Shown here in pieces: positions 1-10,469 of a DNA stretch of 64,000 bases. The stretch comes from Piezodorus guildinii (taxonomy: Eukaryota > Arthropoda > Insecta > Hemiptera > Pentatomidae). The DNA lies in NCBI GenBank assembly GCA_023052935.1, contig CM041292.1, positions 146,506,439 to 146,570,438 on the forward strand. The letters are read 5' to 3'. Numbering within the stretch: the first letter of the stretch is position 1; every line of letters begins with the position of its first letter. The notes under the pieces were generated by a model, which was not told where the DNA came from, did not search any database, and was given only the letters and a program-made list of their open reading frames with translations. The position numbers and the translations under genes are program-made.

Positions 1-660
1 ATTCCTTCCAATATACGTCGTGCTTCTGCCTTATCCACATTTAAACATCTTCTTTTCCAACACCTATATTATCCCAAGTTGGTAGTTTTTTATTTTAAAT
101 TAATTTTTGATAAAGGTAATTATCATTATGACTAATATCTTGGTTTTGTTTTGTTCAAAAGTTGTTTTTAACTTTTCTTTCTGTAGAATTTATTATTATT
201 ATTTTTATGTTTCTTATTTTTATGTATACATTAATTTATCCAACTCCTTTAACATGTAAATAATTCAATCCATTTAATGTGTCATGGCCATGTATTTGTA
301 ACATTTATGTTATTGTTAAGGGACTGTGTCCCAGAATAAATTTTTTTTTCTATTCTATTCTACTTTAAGATATTTAATTATTTCTAATAAATGTATTAAT
401 CCTCAATTAATGCAATTGTGTTCAAAACTTGACCTATTTATAGCTTTCAACTTGCTTGGATAGCTGTTGGATCCCATTCAAAAGTGGCGTTAGCGATTTT
501 AATTAAAATCACAATATGGAAAGCACAATTAAATGGACTTTAATGAAATTTAGGTTTTCTTTTGATCGAAATGGATGACAGGCTTAAATGGCATATTTTC
601 AAAAGTTCTTCCTCTTAAGAATCTTCAATTTTGTTGAATCAGAATAATTGACTTTTTCTC
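1..660. other. AT-rich stretch, no gene; possible retroelement 3' end at 315-350
   Basis: No coding region is supported. At about 318-350 a short hairpin-like segment (GGGAC...GTCCC) is followed by AATAAA and a run of T, which resembles the 3' untranslated end of a LINE, but there is no linked coding sequence. The rest is AT-rich with no recognisable element. Confidence 0.3.
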
Positions 661-689
661 GATGATAGTATTGATAAAACAAGACAAAT

Positions 690-930
690 ATCCCAATTTT
701 CATACCCACTCTAACGCACTAGTTTCTATTCTCGCATCCTCTTCGATTCCTGATAATCCTCCGAGGCTTCTGAGAAGAAGATGGCCCGGGACAGGAGATT
801 TAGAGTTCCTATTGGAGTACTACCAATGGGTAGTATCTCAACATGTATTTCATGCCATTGTATTATATATCTATCCCATTTACTTGATGTATTTCTTAAT
901 ACCGTATAACAATATGCTCTGACGTTGTTA
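690..930 (+). pseudogene. Jockey-like LINE ORF2, extreme C-terminus (relic)
   Basis: The plus-strand reading contains a segment of the type S-I-P-D-N-P-P-R-L-L-R-R-R-W, which matches the C-terminal tail seen in two other LINE relics here (N-P-P-R-R-L-K-R-Q-W near 21.1 kb on the minus strand and a degraded D-N-P-P-R-H-L-K-R-K near 10.3 kb). In Jockey-clade LINEs this basic tail ends ORF2, downstream of the reverse transcriptase. The following DNA also resembles the 3' untranslated DNA near 10.36 kb (CATGTAT...TCATGYCATTGTATT). Nothing upstream in frame resembles reverse transcriptase, so this is a truncated, inactive copy. The family assignment rests on similarity within the window. Confidence 0.5.
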
Positions 931-1080
931 GCAGTGCTCTACCACGACGAGGGAGAGCAAGGGCCACTTTGGCAGTCATTTCGTCATGTGCGAATCAGAA
1001 TGAAATATAATCTATATTTTACAAAGCCTACTTCAAAAAGCTCCATTACGAAATTCTAAACATTGATTAAACAATGTGTG

Positions 1081-1257
1081 AACATAGCGTTGATATGGCA
1101 CTTGATTATAAGAAGGGTTTCGACACTGTGTGGTTTCTCCATTCAGCGATTATCGATAGCAAAGGAATCAATTGTTTGTTAAATGACTACAATCTTGCCC
1201 ATTTCCTAAGCTATAATCTACGTTGGAGCTTTGGCAAAAGACAATATTTCTGATTGA
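1081..1257 (+). pseudogene. LINE reverse transcriptase fragment (catalytic motif A region)
   Basis: One plus-strand frame reads A-L-D-Y-K-K-G-F-D-T-V-W and continues with a spacing typical of LINE reverse transcriptases, where the first catalytic Asp lies in an 'xF-D-x-V-W' motif followed by a helix and a conserved 'FLxxR.F' segment (here F-L-S-Y-N-L-R-W-S-F-G-K-R-Q-Y-F). A stop codon follows directly. Only about 55 residues are readable, with no linked endonuclease or YADD motif, so this is a small dead fragment. Subfamily cannot be resolved; Jockey/CR1-like is most likely. Confidence 0.55.
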
Positions 1258-1259
1258 TA

Positions 1260-2160
1260 ACCCGTGTTGATTTTGCATCAGATTGGTAATGAGATATGTT
1301 TCCGACACAAATTCTAATTTCTAGTAATTATTTAAAACCAACAGATTATTATTATTATTATACTTGAAATACATCGAAGTTATCAAAATTCTTACTACAT
1401 CGTCAATATAAGTAGTGAAAGTTTTAGAAAAATACATAAATTATATTTGAAACTGATAGTGTAACTATCCTTTGTGATCATCACGTTTTGAATAACCGAA
1501 TTACTGAATAAAAATTTGTAATAATAATATTGTTAATAATAGTTGACAGAAACATCCACTAAAAATATTTCCTAAACACAGGTTGAGTACTGAAATTTTG
1601 TAGAAAAAATGATATTACTATTTCTTGTTATCTTGCTTCTTAATTGTTCCTTGATTTAATCGTCCAAGTACAGCGTAGATTTTAATTTCTAGCTATGGTA
1701 ATGCTCATCAGAGATGGACAAATACTTACAAAAAAAAAAAAAAATTACAAGTACTGTATTCAATAGTTTAAAATAATCGATTTCAAAATCATTAATATGA
1801 AAAAACATGGTATAAATAAATTATTAATAGAACTCAAAACGAACAAAGACAAATTAGTGAAAACTATACTCTGTACTTCAACTGGTTCATTATTTGAGTA
1901 CATGATTCGTACTTTTTTGTGAATATTCGCTGCTCATGAATACGAAGTGCATCAGTTACTCCTGAGTGAAGGACACGAGTTACTGTTACTACTACCCGTA
2001 TTTGAGTATTTATAGTTAAACTTGTTCGATTATCTAAATAAAGTAGTCGGATTTCTTGAGAATTCAGTTAATCTTTTGGTTTTATATAATAATCCAATTC
2101 ATAATTCCTGAATTAGTCCGGGTGGCGGTCATTAAATGAAACAGCTTAATAGTTTCAACT
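1260..2160. other. AT-rich intergenic DNA, nothing recognised
   Basis: No coding, RNA or terminal-repeat signal was seen. It includes a run of A at 1731-1743 and simple AT-rich sequence. Confidence 0.6.
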
Positions 2161-2162
2161 AT

Positions 2163-2216
2163 TTATTGTTTGCCAACGTTTCGACCCCCCTTTGTGGATC
2201 ATCATCAGGGCGCATG
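2163..2216 (-). other. hammerhead-like core motif (CTGATGA-stem-GAAAC)
   Basis: On the minus strand CTGATGA (complement of 2202-2208) is followed by a potential stem GATCC...GGGTC (one G-T pair) and then GAAAC (GAAA at 2179-2182). That is the conserved core order of a hammerhead ribozyme: CUGANGA, stem II, GAAA. I could not identify a cleavage triplet or a convincing stem I, so catalytic function is not claimed. Similar modules occur at 2.4, 38.8 and 41.9 kb. Confidence 0.4.
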
Positions 2217-2335
2217 GTGGGAGAATGGAGAAGTAATTCTCAACGGTCAACTAATTACATCCACAATCATATCCTGAAGTTCTGAATATTCATAACTTAA
2301 ATATCATAAATTTGTGATGACTTTAAGTTGATACA

Positions 2336-2612
2336 AGATGAGGAAGATGGTTGGGGGTAAGGTCATTAGAGAAAAACACACATTAAAACATAGTGCTATT
2401 TTAATTATGTGCCGGCGTTTCGGCCTGGATTGTGGGCCTTCATTAGGGTCGACTCTGAGACGGTGTTCAAAGAAGTGCTTGCGAGTGCAATGTGACTTCT
2501 TTAGACACCGTCTCAAAGTCAACCCTGATGAAGCCGGCACATAATTAAAATAGCACTATGTGTTAATGTGTGTTTCTCTCTAATGACCGCACCCCCAATC
2601 ATCTTCCTCATC
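2336..2612. repeat. long foldback (inverted-repeat) element
   Basis: The sequence from about 2336 to 2476 is repeated in inverted orientation from about 2499 to 2612, separated by only about 20 bp. The match runs from AGATGAGGAAGATG at the outer edge to the AGACGGTGT...AAAGAAGT segment near the loop. The left arm carries an extra piece of about 25 bp with GTTTCGGCC...GGCC that the right arm lacks. The left arm includes a degraded hammerhead-like core (CTAATGA-GGCC...GGCC-GAAAC, minus strand). It could be a foldback transposon or two head-to-head copies of one repeat. It has no coding capacity. Confidence 0.75.
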
Positions 2613-3300
2613 TAATTTATCAACGGTCAACTAATCTCCATCATTAAGTTGATACATTTTTATCTAGGTACCTATATATTTGATAGCTGTATTTCATTGA
2701 CTTATATTCGAGTTATTCGATTGACACGGGGCTTCAATACAAGTTTTTTTTCTTTTACGCTTGGAGACTACAGCTGTTATTCATAAATTTTATGAAATTA
2801 TACCAATATCAATGAGTTTTTTAAATATAAGTTTTAATTATAGTGTTATGTCGTACGTTAAAACAGTTAAGCAATCGAAATTATAACAGGTTATCGAAAT
2901 TAGTACTTTGGCTAAACTACTGTAATATTAGTTTTCCTCTAAGATACTTCATTAAAAATATTATTAATATCCAAAACGTTACGATAAGGACTAACAGGAT
3001 GGCTTAGACCGTCGTGGAACATATTTCATTCATCGATTGAGTTGAATAGAAGTACTCGAGGGTTGGGAGGGGCACGTGGGACCCAACACGTAGGCTTCAA
3101 GGAATTGCGCAAACTCCTTTTAATATCCTTCTTCCGAGTGTGGAAGGGACTTCAATATCGACGAAAGAATGGTGAAAAAATTCAGCTTTAATAGCCAAAA
3201 AAAAAGAGAAATAAACTGCCCATGTATTAATTTTCTCTTTCAAAGAAAAAAAAAAGAATAGTATTAACACCATTCACATAGTTGTCAACTTGAATTAATG
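2613..3300. other. intergenic DNA, nothing recognised
   Basis: AT-rich sequence with short A runs (about 3199 and 3246). No reading frame resembles a known family and no terminal repeats were found. Confidence 0.55.
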
Positions 3301-3304
3301 GTGT

Positions 3305-3770
3305 GTATAAAAATACACAATGGTTTATTATTTTCAGATAAATATATTAAGGTATAACTGTTTATAAGCTATTAAGTAATATGACAATCAATAAATAATT
3401 TAAAGGAAAATGGCCTATCATCACTGCTGATTTCAAAAACGATATATCTCTGCTATTTCAGAACCGATTTCAACGATCCTTTTTTTCATTTGCAGGAAAT
3501 TAAATCCTCCATACATTAGTTTTTTATATTTTTTAAAATAATTATTTGCGGTTTCTTGGTTAGAAAACTACACTAAAATTTAAATCAACGTTTAAGTGTA
3601 ATGATCAACGTTGGATGGCCTGTTATCTTCCTGCCGAATTTCAAAAAAATTGGTCCTGTAGTTTTGGAGAAAAGCCAGACAAACGGATTTTTTTTTATTC
3701 CTTACTGACTGAAAACATAAGCCCGCAAATTTTGAGGGGAAGAGGGAGAATTTTTGTTGGTAAAGTAAGT
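3305..3770 (+). mobile_element. MITE-2 family copy
   Basis: This matches copies at 9110-9530, 11200-11510 (minus) and 43057-43450 (minus). Shared landmarks are CAATGGTTTATTATTTTCA near the start, TATATCTCTGCTA in the middle, and GCCCGCAAATTTTGAGGGG near the end. Other copies end in an inverted form of GGTTTATTATTTTCA; this one lacks a clear right end. It is non-coding, so a non-autonomous DNA transposon is the likeliest reading. Confidence 0.6.
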
Positions 3771-4020
3771 ATATATTTACAGTCCTTTAATGGGATAAAA
3801 GGTTTTTTGTTTTTTTTTTAATTCCTATTACATTTTATAAAAACCATTTACCAGTTAAAATTCTACTTAGTCAACACGAAAATATCAAAATAATCTATAA
3901 TTAGAACTTGAAAATCATAAAAGTTACTAAGTTTATTTTTTGTGTTATTCCATTACGTTGAAGGTCTTTATAAGCTACATATTAAATTTTCTTAAATCTC
4001 GCGTTTATTTGTATAATGTA

Positions 4021-4026
4021 AATATA

Positions 4027-4086
<60 letters not shown>
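4021..4086. repeat. (TA)n microsatellite
   Basis: Uninterrupted TA dinucleotides over about 50 bp, preceded by a slightly imperfect TATATATGTATATA stretch. Confidence 0.95.
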
Positions 4087-4088
<2 letters not shown>

Positions 4089-4089
4089 T

Positions 4090-5110
4090 TCCTTATATTG
4101 GAACCATTATTTTCATCGTGGGATAATATTTCTCACCAATTTTTCTAATTTATTTAAACATCAAATTATTTCATAGTTTCAGTTTATTATCACGTTATAC
4201 TGCTGCTCTAGATACGAGGTATTATACAAATAAATATAAAATAAAGGTTCTTAAAGGAAGACATTTTTAGAATTCGTTGTAGTCAGTAAATTTTGTTTTA
4301 ATATGCAAAAATATACCTGGCCTAAAAATAAATTAACTAAGCATAGTTACAATGGATTCAATTAAATTATTCACAGTCTGTTTTCGAAAAAATAGTAAAT
4401 TTGTTTAAACTCGACAATACTGGTGAAACAAAGTGAACTTAAATAGAATTTGGTAATAGCTAATAGAAGTGAGATAGAATTGGATCTTCTTAGAATTCAA
4501 CAAAAAAGAAATATAAGTTGAAAAGTTACATAATAGAAAGTGCTATCATACCTCAGCAGCTCATCTCTTGAGCTGTTCAGTTAGGAAAGGCTTTATTTGA
4601 TTTTATTAATTTTATTAATGGTTTGAACTTCAAAAAAAAGTAAATTGTTTTAAATGTATTTGTATTTTGCTAATAAGAACTAGTCAAAGAGATACTAATT
4701 GTAATTTACATTTAAAAGTAACTCTGCTGATTAAATCACTGTTAAGAGAATAGGTATCTTAATGAAAATCATATAATTTTAAATAAATTTAAAATTATCT
4801 TAAACTATTCAGTTACAAACCACTAGTTGTTTAAAACAATAGCGTTCGGACTAATAAGCATTAATTAAATTGCTTATTTAAAACTCTTTTGTCTGCAAAA
4901 CAAGAATCAGGCATAACAGCGCTCTTTTGTGATGTATAGAATATTCAAACACAATTTACTATAATGCCAACATACGTTTGATAAATAAGGAAATTTATAA
5001 TTTTGAATAAACCATTATGTTTATTCATTATAGATTGTACAAATATAGGAGTTGGTAATCTCATTCAAAACTGAAAATAATTTTGGATACATCATGATAT
5101 ATAAAGGAAT
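4090..5110. other. AT-rich intergenic DNA, nothing recognised
   Basis: No coding frame, terminal repeat or RNA gene could be supported. Confidence 0.55.
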
Positions 5111-5440
5111 TTGAATTTTTTATTTATTGAGATTTATTACAATTTGTTTCATAATGAACAGTAGTAATAATTATGTGATACACATTCATACAATATACAC
5201 AGAAAATAATGGTAAGGTCAAATTACATAAAATTGGAAATGAATAAATTCAAATATATACAAAACAATAACAATTAATAAAACAAAAAAAAAATCAAAAC
5301 AACAACCTTTAGTAGAGATAAATATAAAGTTGCGAAATAAATAAGCATCATACAAACAAACTTAACTATATACAATATATACAATCTGCAAAGGGAACTA
5401 ATTTAATCATTCAGACCGGACATAATTACTAACAGACTGA
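5110..5440 (-). repeat. LINE 3' untranslated region copy
   Basis: This segment aligns by eye with 20690-20935. Shared pieces include GGTCAAATTACATAAAAT, AAATAAATTCAAATATATAC and ACAATATATACAATC. On the minus strand the left end contains an AATAAA-type signal. Near 21 kb the homologous segment lies just downstream of a minus-strand Jockey-like ORF2 end, so this is probably the 3' untranslated part of another copy whose coding part is missing. Confidence 0.5.
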
Positions 5441-5519
5441 CCACCGAATTAAAAAAAATTTAAATTTTTTTATAATAAATGGAAAATCAAGATATAAAAA
5501 GACAAAACTAAAGCAGTAT

Positions 5520-5716
5520 TATTCACAAAAAGAAGACCTCATTCTATCCCCTAACTTTCTTCAACAAAAAGACATATAGCTTGGTCAAATGAAATCAAAT
5601 ATCTGGGACTAGTCATGGATAAAAGATTGACTTTTACACAGCAAACAAATTACGTGTGTAACAAAGCCAACAGAGCTGTGTGTACTATATATCCATATTT
5701 TAACAGACGCTCATAA
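5520..5716 (+). pseudogene. LINE ORF2 fragment (post-RT region)
   Basis: A plus-strand frame reads S-N-E-I-K-Y-L-G-L-V-M-D-K-R-L-T-F followed by a Lys/Ala-rich stretch and then a stop. The 'V-x-Y-L-G-(L/V)-x-x-D-x-R-L-T' block is the conserved segment just after the reverse transcriptase palm in Jockey and related LINEs, where it precedes the alternating helices of the C-terminal region. The same block is visible in the larger elements at 27.5 and 44.4 kb. Only about 60 residues remain and stop codons flank them. Confidence 0.6.
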
Positions 5717-5981
5717 CATAATTAAATGTAACTAATAAGTTATTGGGTTTTTTTATTTGTTGGTTGGTTGGTTTTTAAAATTTTAATGGCACAAAACATC
5801 GCTGTCATCAGTGCCAGATATATATATATTTTATAGAAGATTAATTTAAATAAATGTATTAGTTGAACATTAAAAGATATATTCATTAAAAGATATATTC
5901 GTTAAAAGATATTATAATATGTGAAATAAAAAAAAAAAAAAAATAAAAAAAAGTAACTAACATAAATAAATATATTAAGTT

Positions 5982-6150
5982 AATTTAAAATTTTAATAAT
6001 AATAATAACAATAAGCCTACCGAACCCGAAGGCCCGAGGCCGACACCACCATACCCCGTCTACACAGACTCGTCCAACGTTCTCCGTTCAAGCCAAAGCC
6101 CCCAAATTCAGCCCAACGCAATCCTCCTATCGACGCTCCGGTCCACCTGT
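5982..6150 (-). mobile_element. RTE-like LINE 3' end, 5'-truncated
   Basis: The reverse complement matches the last ~150 bp of the RTE fragment at 61823-62364: the segments for GCCTACCGAACCCGAAGG and CCTCC(T/C)ATCGACGC(T/C)(C/T)CGG align in order. Both end in a short trinucleotide tail (TTA repeats; here at 5993-6011 on the plus strand). A simple-repeat tail instead of poly-A is usual for RTE elements. Many substitutions show it is old. Confidence 0.65.
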
Positions 6151-6337
6151 TTGTTATCCGCATTTGTTATCCGCCTTTTCCTTACAGGGTCATTGGCGTC
6201 ATCCTATTAAATTACCCTACAATCTTTAAATATTCTAACAGTATGGATATATGTTTTTCTTCGTTGCGGTGTATTTTGTTCAGTGTTAGTGGATATCCAA
6301 TATTTTTTCTCAAGTTCTTCTTGACAAATGGTTCACA

Positions 6338-6367
6338 CTTTGTATGAATGAATGAATGAATGAATGA
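6338..6367. repeat. (ATGA)n microsatellite
   Basis: About six consecutive ATGA units. Confidence 0.85.
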
Positions 6368-6473
6368 ACTTTGTATAAAAACTTTGTATGACATTTTCAC
6401 ATTTTGTGCAAGTGGGTGCTTCCAGCCGTTTTAGAAGGTATCTATGGGTAAATTGGAAATGACCAATTCTCAA

Positions 6474-6800
6474 TCAGCACAGTATGATATTTTTCATCCT
6501 AGACTTTCTAGAGCTAGTTTCCCATTTACTGCAATCAGATTTCACTGCTCCTAACTTTGTCTGCCCTCTTTTCCACTTTTTCGTCCAATCCGCGAGCAAC
6601 CCTTTTTTCGATTGGAGCATCCAATCTTCTACGGTTATTTCATTAATTTGAACAATACCACACTCTTCTCCTATTTCGGCCGGGTTGGCTGCTTGGTCAG
6701 TTCTTTCATTGCCCGGAACTCCTCGATGAGCTGGTACCCATAGCAACACAACATGTATATGTCTGAGTTTTATTTTCCAACTCTCGTTAATTATTTCCAA
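6474..6800 (-). pseudogene. LINE RNase H domain fragment
   Basis: The minus-strand frame carries V-L-L-W-V-P-A-H-R-G-V-P-G-N-E-R-T-D-Q-A-A, the signature of the RNase H domain fused C-terminal to reverse transcriptase in I-, R1-, LOA- and some Jockey-type LINEs (pattern W-V-P-x-H-x-G-x-x-G-N-E-x-A-D with the last catalytic Asp). After it come about 60 residues typical of the linker to the C-terminus (W-x-x-x-W near the middle). The frame ends at a stop codon at 6474. No reverse transcriptase is readable upstream in frame, so it is a truncated relic. Confidence 0.7.
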
Positions 6801-6809
6801 TTGACATAA

Positions 6810-7330
6810 ACGAAAGTCCGAATCCTAACAAAAGAAGAAACGTCACAGGAAGAAGATTAATGGCATACCTACGAAGAAGACATCTTTTCCTGCCTCCTCA
6901 TCCCTCTCTTAAAATGTACCATGTACAGTAGAAGGGATAGCCAACAAAGCAGCATATCCGAGAATTTTAACCCAAACTACAAGGGGCTTTAAAAAAAAAA
7001 AAAAAAAAAATGAAACATTCATGGCAACTAACACCAACCCGGTATTTTAAAACAAAAGACATTCTTACAAGAAATATTGGAAAATATACCAAAAATAGCA
7101 CAAAGCGGTAGCATATAATACTGTAAGATACATTTGATGTAATGTTTTATTTTTTTTTCTTTGTGGAGGTTTTTTATATTTATTTTTTCTTAAATTTATT
7201 AATGTGTCTGTATCTTATGTTTATGTTTTTATGTGATTACTTAAGAGACTGTTCTACTTTAGTACAGCATAATTTATGTTTTATGCATTTTATTATATAT
7301 TGCAATAAAGATTATATTTTAAAAAAAATC
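6810..7330 (+). other. possible retroelement or transcript 3' ends (two A runs)
   Basis: There is an A run of about 20 at 6990-7010 and, further on, CAATAAAG at about 7301 followed by an A run at 7320-7328. Such signals are expected at LINE 3' ends on the plus strand, but the sequence between them does not resemble any coding region I recognise. Confidence 0.3.
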
Positions 7331-7863
7331 AGTCATGTTTGTTTAAACAGAAAAGATATTTTTTGACCCAGAGGGACCTGTGATATTTTTGGTAATAAAC
7401 AGGGGGTTAAAAGTAGAATATAATATAAATTTCCGAGGTTAGGTCTAAAAAGCTTAAACCGAACAATAAAAATAAAATTTAATCAGATATTCCACATCAT
7501 TGACTACGAAGTATCTTTTCTGTGCCCAATAAACTCGCACTTTATCCGCATCTAGTGCACGAAATCTCCTTGGATATCCCCTGTTTTGAAGTTGTTTCTG
7601 TTTGGATGACCTTCATGTCACCCAAATACCGCTGAAGGGAGTGGCATTTCTGGACCATCTTCTATGATTCCTGGTTCTACGAATTCGATATTGAACTCAA
7701 ATCCCAAATCAGGGAATGGAATCAAGGTGGGGAGTCAAGGAAATCTAGGAAGATAGTTAGGGCACTGCTGATTGTTTGTTTTATATTTTGTCTCGGATTA
7801 TCAGTATATTGCTGTAACAAATCGACTGTTAACGGAAATTTTTTCAAGCACCTCAAAGTTTTA

Positions 7864-8115
7864 GTGTCAATGCCCCTGCAAAACATTGTTTTTCAGTTGC
7901 GCATGAGGTTTTGGCGTCAAATTCTATTTATAGCAACGGAGTATCCCGACTTTTTTCTTTTTCAGATGCCGTTTCTTCCAGGTGGCCATTTGAGGTATTC
8001 CAGTGAAGTGGGGACAATGGGAAAACCCGAGACCTCCAAGCATTCTTCGAGCCTAGGAAAAGAACAAGGTGCAAGAATTGTATCTGAGAGGAACTTATAA
8101 CCTGATTAAGTGTTA
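7864..8115 (+). pseudogene. mariner-like transposase C-terminus (relic)
   Basis: One frame reads Y-P-D-F-F-L-F-Q followed by a Gly/His segment and S-S-E-V. This resembles the end of mariner transposases, where the third catalytic Asp lies in 'P-S-D-F-x-L-F-P' and is followed by a Lys-rich helix and '(F/S)xSxxEV'. About 120 bp later a second frame gives L-Y-L-R-G-T-Y, like the 'KCIxLxGDY' terminus. The frame changes and intervening stops show it is dead. The assignment is tentative because only short blocks match. Confidence 0.45.
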
Positions 8116-8119
8116 AATA

Positions 8120-9050
8120 AAAGCTTTCCACTTTTAAACGAACCTTCCCGATAAACTTTGTGTTAATATATTTTTTAGTTTTTAATATGATTTGAGTATA
8201 AACTTATTCATAAATAGGATATATCTATGGGTCAAAATATGCTGTGTTTTCATTCTTTTATCTGCCAATTAACGTGTGCATACAGCTATGTTTATTAATT
8301 TTGTTATAAATGTTTTTTTTTACCGTTTTATCTCAATTAAATTGAAAATAGTTAGAAACAAAACATATTTACACAACCTTCATTTAATTCGAAATTTACA
8401 GCAGAAGAAGCATTCTGTTCTATAGAAAGATGAGTCACCGTTACAGAAACATATTTGCGGTTTTGGTCTCATTCTTCAGATAATCGAAAGACATTTTTAA
8501 CTTAATGATCTTCTTTGAAACTTAATTGTTTCTCAGAGCCAAATGCGGCAATGATGGATATGATGTATAGTATAATTTATCCCATGAAAAGTGTAGTAAA
8601 TATAGCTTCATTTTTTTATCCAATAAATAAATGATGTTCACAACAATTCGTAATATTCATAGTAATTATTAAAATGTATGAATACAAATAATAAATAAAA
8701 GTAAAGAACCTTAAGTTTCTAGAATAACTAACTTATTTTTATTTATGTATATTATATTTGCAACCAGAATTTATGTAATCAAGAATAATTATTTATCACT
8801 TAAATGACTTTTTAACGTGAAAACAAGTTATTGTTAAAAATCCTTTGAAAACGTTTATGGTAAAATTATAATTTAAATAAGTAATTGTAATTATTTATTT
8901 TTATAAATTTATACATTGTTTTATATTCTTACTGCCTTTTAAACTTTGAACAAAAAAACAAGCAGTTCAGATCATTGTTCACTTTTCAAATATTCACATT
9001 TATAAAAATAGAAATAAATCATTTAATTGAGATATAAAAAAAAAAAAAAA
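8120..9050. other. AT-rich intergenic DNA, nothing recognised
   Basis: No supported coding or structural feature apart from an A run at 9037-9051, just before a (TA)n tract. Confidence 0.55.
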
Positions 9051-9051
9051 A

Positions 9052-9054
9052 ATA

Positions 9055-9112
<58 letters not shown>
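9052..9112. repeat. (TA)n microsatellite
   Basis: A TA dinucleotide tract of about 50 bp, bordered on the left by an A run and on the right by the start of a MITE-2 copy. Confidence 0.95.
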
Positions 9113-9113
<1 letters not shown>

Positions 9114-9530
9114 ATGCTGCAAAATTATTACACAATGGTTTATTGTTTCAAATAACAACATTAAGTTGATATAGCTGTTGATAGGCAATTAAGTAATGTG
9201 AAAATCAATAATTCAAAGGATAATGGCATATCAATACTGTTTATTTCAAAACGCTATATCTCTGCTAGTTCTGAACCAATTTCATTGACTTTTTTTTTCA
9301 TTTTGTAGAAAATTCAATTACCTATTTAGCAACATTAATTTAAAATTACACACTACACACCACTTTTGGTATTTATTTATTTATTGATGAGGAGAAACGG
9401 ATTTTTTCTATTTGTTATTCGGGTTCTAACCATCTTGAAACGTAAGCCCTCAAATTTTGATGGGAGGTAATGTTTTTTTTTAGTCGATTACAAAGGTGTA
9501 TTATTGAAAATAATAAACCAAAAGTTATAA
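9110..9530 (+). mobile_element. MITE-2 family copy (both ends visible)
   Basis: It starts with GCTGCAAAATTATTACACAA and TGGTTTATTGTTTCA and ends with TTGAAAATAATAAACCA, an inverted form of the inner start. The middle shares GCTATATCTCTGCTAGTTCTG and the end shares GCCCTCAAATTTTGATGGG with the copies at 3.3, 11.2 and 43.1 kb. It has no coding capacity, so a non-autonomous DNA transposon is likely. Superfamily cannot be told, since no convincing target duplication was identified. Confidence 0.65.
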
Positions 9531-9574
9531 ATATGCTTTATATATAATATATTGTTTTTTAAAACTGGTTGAAC

Positions 9575-9660
9575 GAATAAACCTGATGATTGAAATATTG
9601 GCATAATCAATTAAGGCGCCAATGAATGCACCCCTAACCAACTTCTCCTTATTTATCTAC
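9575..9660 (+). other. degraded hammerhead-like/foldback family fragment
   Basis: CCTGATGA is followed closely by TGAAATATTGGCATAATCAATTAA and later CACCCCTAACCAACTTCTCC. This parallels the order CTGATGA-(stem)-GAAACGCCGGCACATAATTAA and the outer arm of the foldback at 2.3-2.6 kb. Stem II is missing. It appears to be an old copy of the same repeat. Confidence 0.35.
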
Positions 9661-9984
9661 GATCAATTATCCTTTCATCATTATGAATAACATTTAGAAT
9701 TGATTTGTATATTTTAATTTATTAACTTGCATTAGCATCGAATGCTGAACTGAGTAGTAACGTTTGTCCAAGGTATAGAGATAGTACAGTAGTTACTTTT
9801 ATTTACTTACAGGCGAAATTTATAGTAAAGAAAAAGATTGTTACTGTAAACATTTTAGCATTTTTGTTTTCCGGAAATACACGTTTTTGAATACCCTGAA
9901 TCCTGTGAAGATTGTGTGTGTATGTAATAAGTATAGCTCGAAAACCAAATGTCGTATGATACTTAAATTTGATATTTAAGACAA

Positions 9985-10460
9985 TTGTCTGCTCGCCGTT
10001 TTAGGCTACTTCAACACTTACTAGACAAACGGTCAAACCTTCCTCTGAACTAGAAAAGGCTCATCTACATGACTATTATAAGAGCTTTGGGGCACTACTA
10101 AACCATCGAATTCTTCCCACATCCAATCCTTACAATCCAAAATCCTTCGTAAAATCCTCAACGCTCCTTACTTTGTCACGAATAAACTTATCTATTAAGA
10201 CCTTAATGTCTATTAATGACCTATGATACTGATTTGGCCCGGACCAGGTATCAATCCTTTCATGACAAATTCCATTTCATTCTAACCCAATAGTTTTAAT
10301 CCTTTCTTCCTCTTCAATCTCGGATAATCCTCCGAGGCACCTGAAAAGGAAAAAGCTTCTCTACATGTATATCATGTCATTGTATTGTATTATATAACAC
10401 ATCGCATTTTGATGTATTTTTTTGTTAATAAAGTTAAAAGAGTAAAAAAAAAGAAAAAAA
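9985..10460 (+). pseudogene. Jockey-like LINE 3' end (relic with poly-A)
   Basis: Interrupted plus-strand frames give a block S-N-P-Y-N-P-K-S-F-V-K-S, nearly identical to S-N-P-Y-N-P-K-T-F-A-K-S in the minus-strand relic at 17.75-18.03 kb, then S-S-S-S-I-S-D-N-P-P-R-H-L-K, the basic C-terminal tail also seen at 0.7 kb. The 3' untranslated part carries AATAAAG near 10428, followed by an A-rich tail at 10443-10463. It is therefore a 5'-truncated LINE with its 3' end still visible. Several stop codons and frame changes show it is inactive. Confidence 0.6.
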
Positions 10461-10469
10461 AAACAAAAC

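Noticed and set aside
3940..4176. Open frame rich in Tyr/Ile through the (TA)n tract
   Set aside because: Produced by translation of a dinucleotide repeat. The same applies near 9.05, 32.2 and 29.0 kb.
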